Source: CAIVVT01 sp963757265
GTDB taxonomy: Bacteria > Acidobacteriota > Terriglobia > Bryobacterales > Bryobacteraceae
Direction of reading: 5' to 3'
NCBI GenBank assembly: GCA_963757265.1
Contig: CAVWRA010000006.1
Location: 992,001 to 1,056,000, forward strand
Length of the DNA: 64,000 nt
Shown: positions 63,471 to 64,000 of the stretch, one piece after another
Layout of the letters: each line of letters starts with the position of its first letter
Position numbering within the stretch: position 1 is the first letter of the stretch
Translations under genes and position numbers: made by a program
Notes under the pieces: generated by a model
Database searches by the model: none
Told to the model about the DNA's origin: nothing
The model's input: the letters and a program-made list of their open reading frames with translations, nothing else

Positions 63471-64000
63471 CTACTTTTTCCGCTTGGCCGTGCCGCCAGC
63501 TGCGTTCAGGTCGAACGAGCCGTCGGCCTGCTTGACGAACTTCACGTCCGGTGCAGTGCCGTCCATATCGAAGAACGAGTCCGCGGAGTCGGCCACGAGG
63601 TCCACGTTGTCGCCGCCGACCCCGGCAATCAGTCTGCCTTCCTTCAAACGGACGTTGACCGTCGGTCCGCCGGGGAATTGGTAGTCCCCCACGTACGCCT
63701 GCAGCACCGCTGGATCGAGTGTGACCACGGTCCGCTCCTTGGTCCGGAAATCCACCCAGCCATACTCCGCCGCGATGGCCCTGAGAATCTCGTTGGCCAG
63801 CGCGCCCCCGTTGTCCCCGTTGGTCATCACCATCGCGCCTTCCCCGCTGTCGCGATAGGCGAAGAACTGGCAGCGGAAGCCTTCGTTGGCCCCGCCGTGC
63901 GAGAACGACGCCCGCCCATCCGTGTCCCCGATGCCGAAGCCCAGTCCGTAGTCGCCCGCGCTCTTCGTGAGCATGGTCCGAACCGTCTCCGGCCGCAGCA
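63471..64000 (-). CDS. Serine hydrolase (beta-lactamase-like) family, 3' part only
   Basis: The frame is open to the right edge of the window (residues LRPETVRTMLTKSAGDYGLG), so the ATG at 63974 is internal. FSHGGANEGFRCQFFAYRDSG is the C-terminal HGG region of the beta-lactamase-fold serine hydrolases (class C/EstB type), followed by a ~95-residue C-terminal domain (YVGDYQFPGGPTVNVRLKEGRLIA). The Ser-x-x-Lys motif lies outside the window. Likely secreted esterase or peptidase, not necessarily a resistance enzyme. Confidence 0.85.
   Translation of the reverse strand, partial: LRPETVRTMLTKSAGDYGLGFGIGDTDGRASFSHGGANEGFRCQFFAYRDSGEGAMVMTNGDNGGALANEILRAIAAEYGWVDFRTKERTVVTLDPAVLQAYVGDYQFPGGPTVNVRLKEGRLIAGVGGDNVDLVADSADSFFDMDGTAPDVKFVKQADGSFDLNAAGGTAKRKK

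Noticed and set aside
63471..64000. Calling the right-edge gene a beta-lactamase resistance gene
   Set aside because: The Ser-x-x-Lys region is outside the window, and the fold is shared by esterases and peptidases.

Overview
The window is high-GC chromosomal DNA, read here as an acidobacterium of the Bryobacterales/Solibacter type. That placement is inference. It rests on the DUF1385-prfA-prmC order, paired lpxA/lpxD (so a Gram-negative envelope), an EF-P with a PGNLRGF loop, an ECF sigma/DUF4097 operon, many secreted sulfatases, glycosidases and DUF1080 proteins, and large numbers of dispersed palindromic repeats. No rRNA or tRNA gene and no CRISPR array was seen.

Left third (1-22,300) is mostly housekeeping: a cut membrane protein, ribokinase, DUF507/DUF2203/YjbQ proteins, ispG, a degenerate receiver protein, DUF1385-prfA-prmC-dinB, tpiA, a GT2 glycosyltransferase divergent from lysS, a LolC/E-type permease, an intact IS5-family (IS427-type) element with frameshifted transposase, lpxA/lpxD, the primary sigma factor and nrdR. 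The middle (22,300-44,700) holds an overlapping five-gene ECF sigma/anti-sigma/membrane-sensor operon, a galactose operon (symporter, small membrane protein, galK), a toxin-antitoxin patch (frameshifted higA, intact hicAB), a NagB-II-like SIS enzyme, a secretin, a four-gene lyase/dehydratase/dehydrogenase operon, proline iminopeptidase, alpha-glucan phosphorylase, a corrinoid-methyltransferase-like protein and a sulfatase. The right third (44,700-64,000) continues with carbohydrate and secreted-protein genes: a second sulfatase, two gene remnants fused head to tail, a GH3 beta-glucosidase, a DsbA-like protein, efp, a DUF1080-PHP fusion, DUF2059, a Tat-exported TIM-barrel protein, araB and araD. 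It ends in three tandem IS110-family elements (IS1111-like ends) and the end of a serine hydrolase.

Two observations deserve attention. First, the three IS1111-like copies sit at the same position in successive units of a ~47-bp repeat array. The sequence fixes their boundaries, an AG (CT on the other strand) crossover dinucleotide, and a 351-bp right-end non-coding segment that is unchanged between copies 1 and 3 although the recombinase gene has diverged internally. That segment and the adjacent CDS end carry 9- and 13-nt complements to the target, which fits a bridge-RNA-guided recombinase. Second, several unrelated dispersed palindromic repeats begin exactly at, or immediately after, the stop codon of a neighbouring gene (ispG, the DUF2203 gene, the GT2 gene, galK, the UroD-like gene). 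In four of the five the first three bases of the repeat are the TAG stop codon itself.
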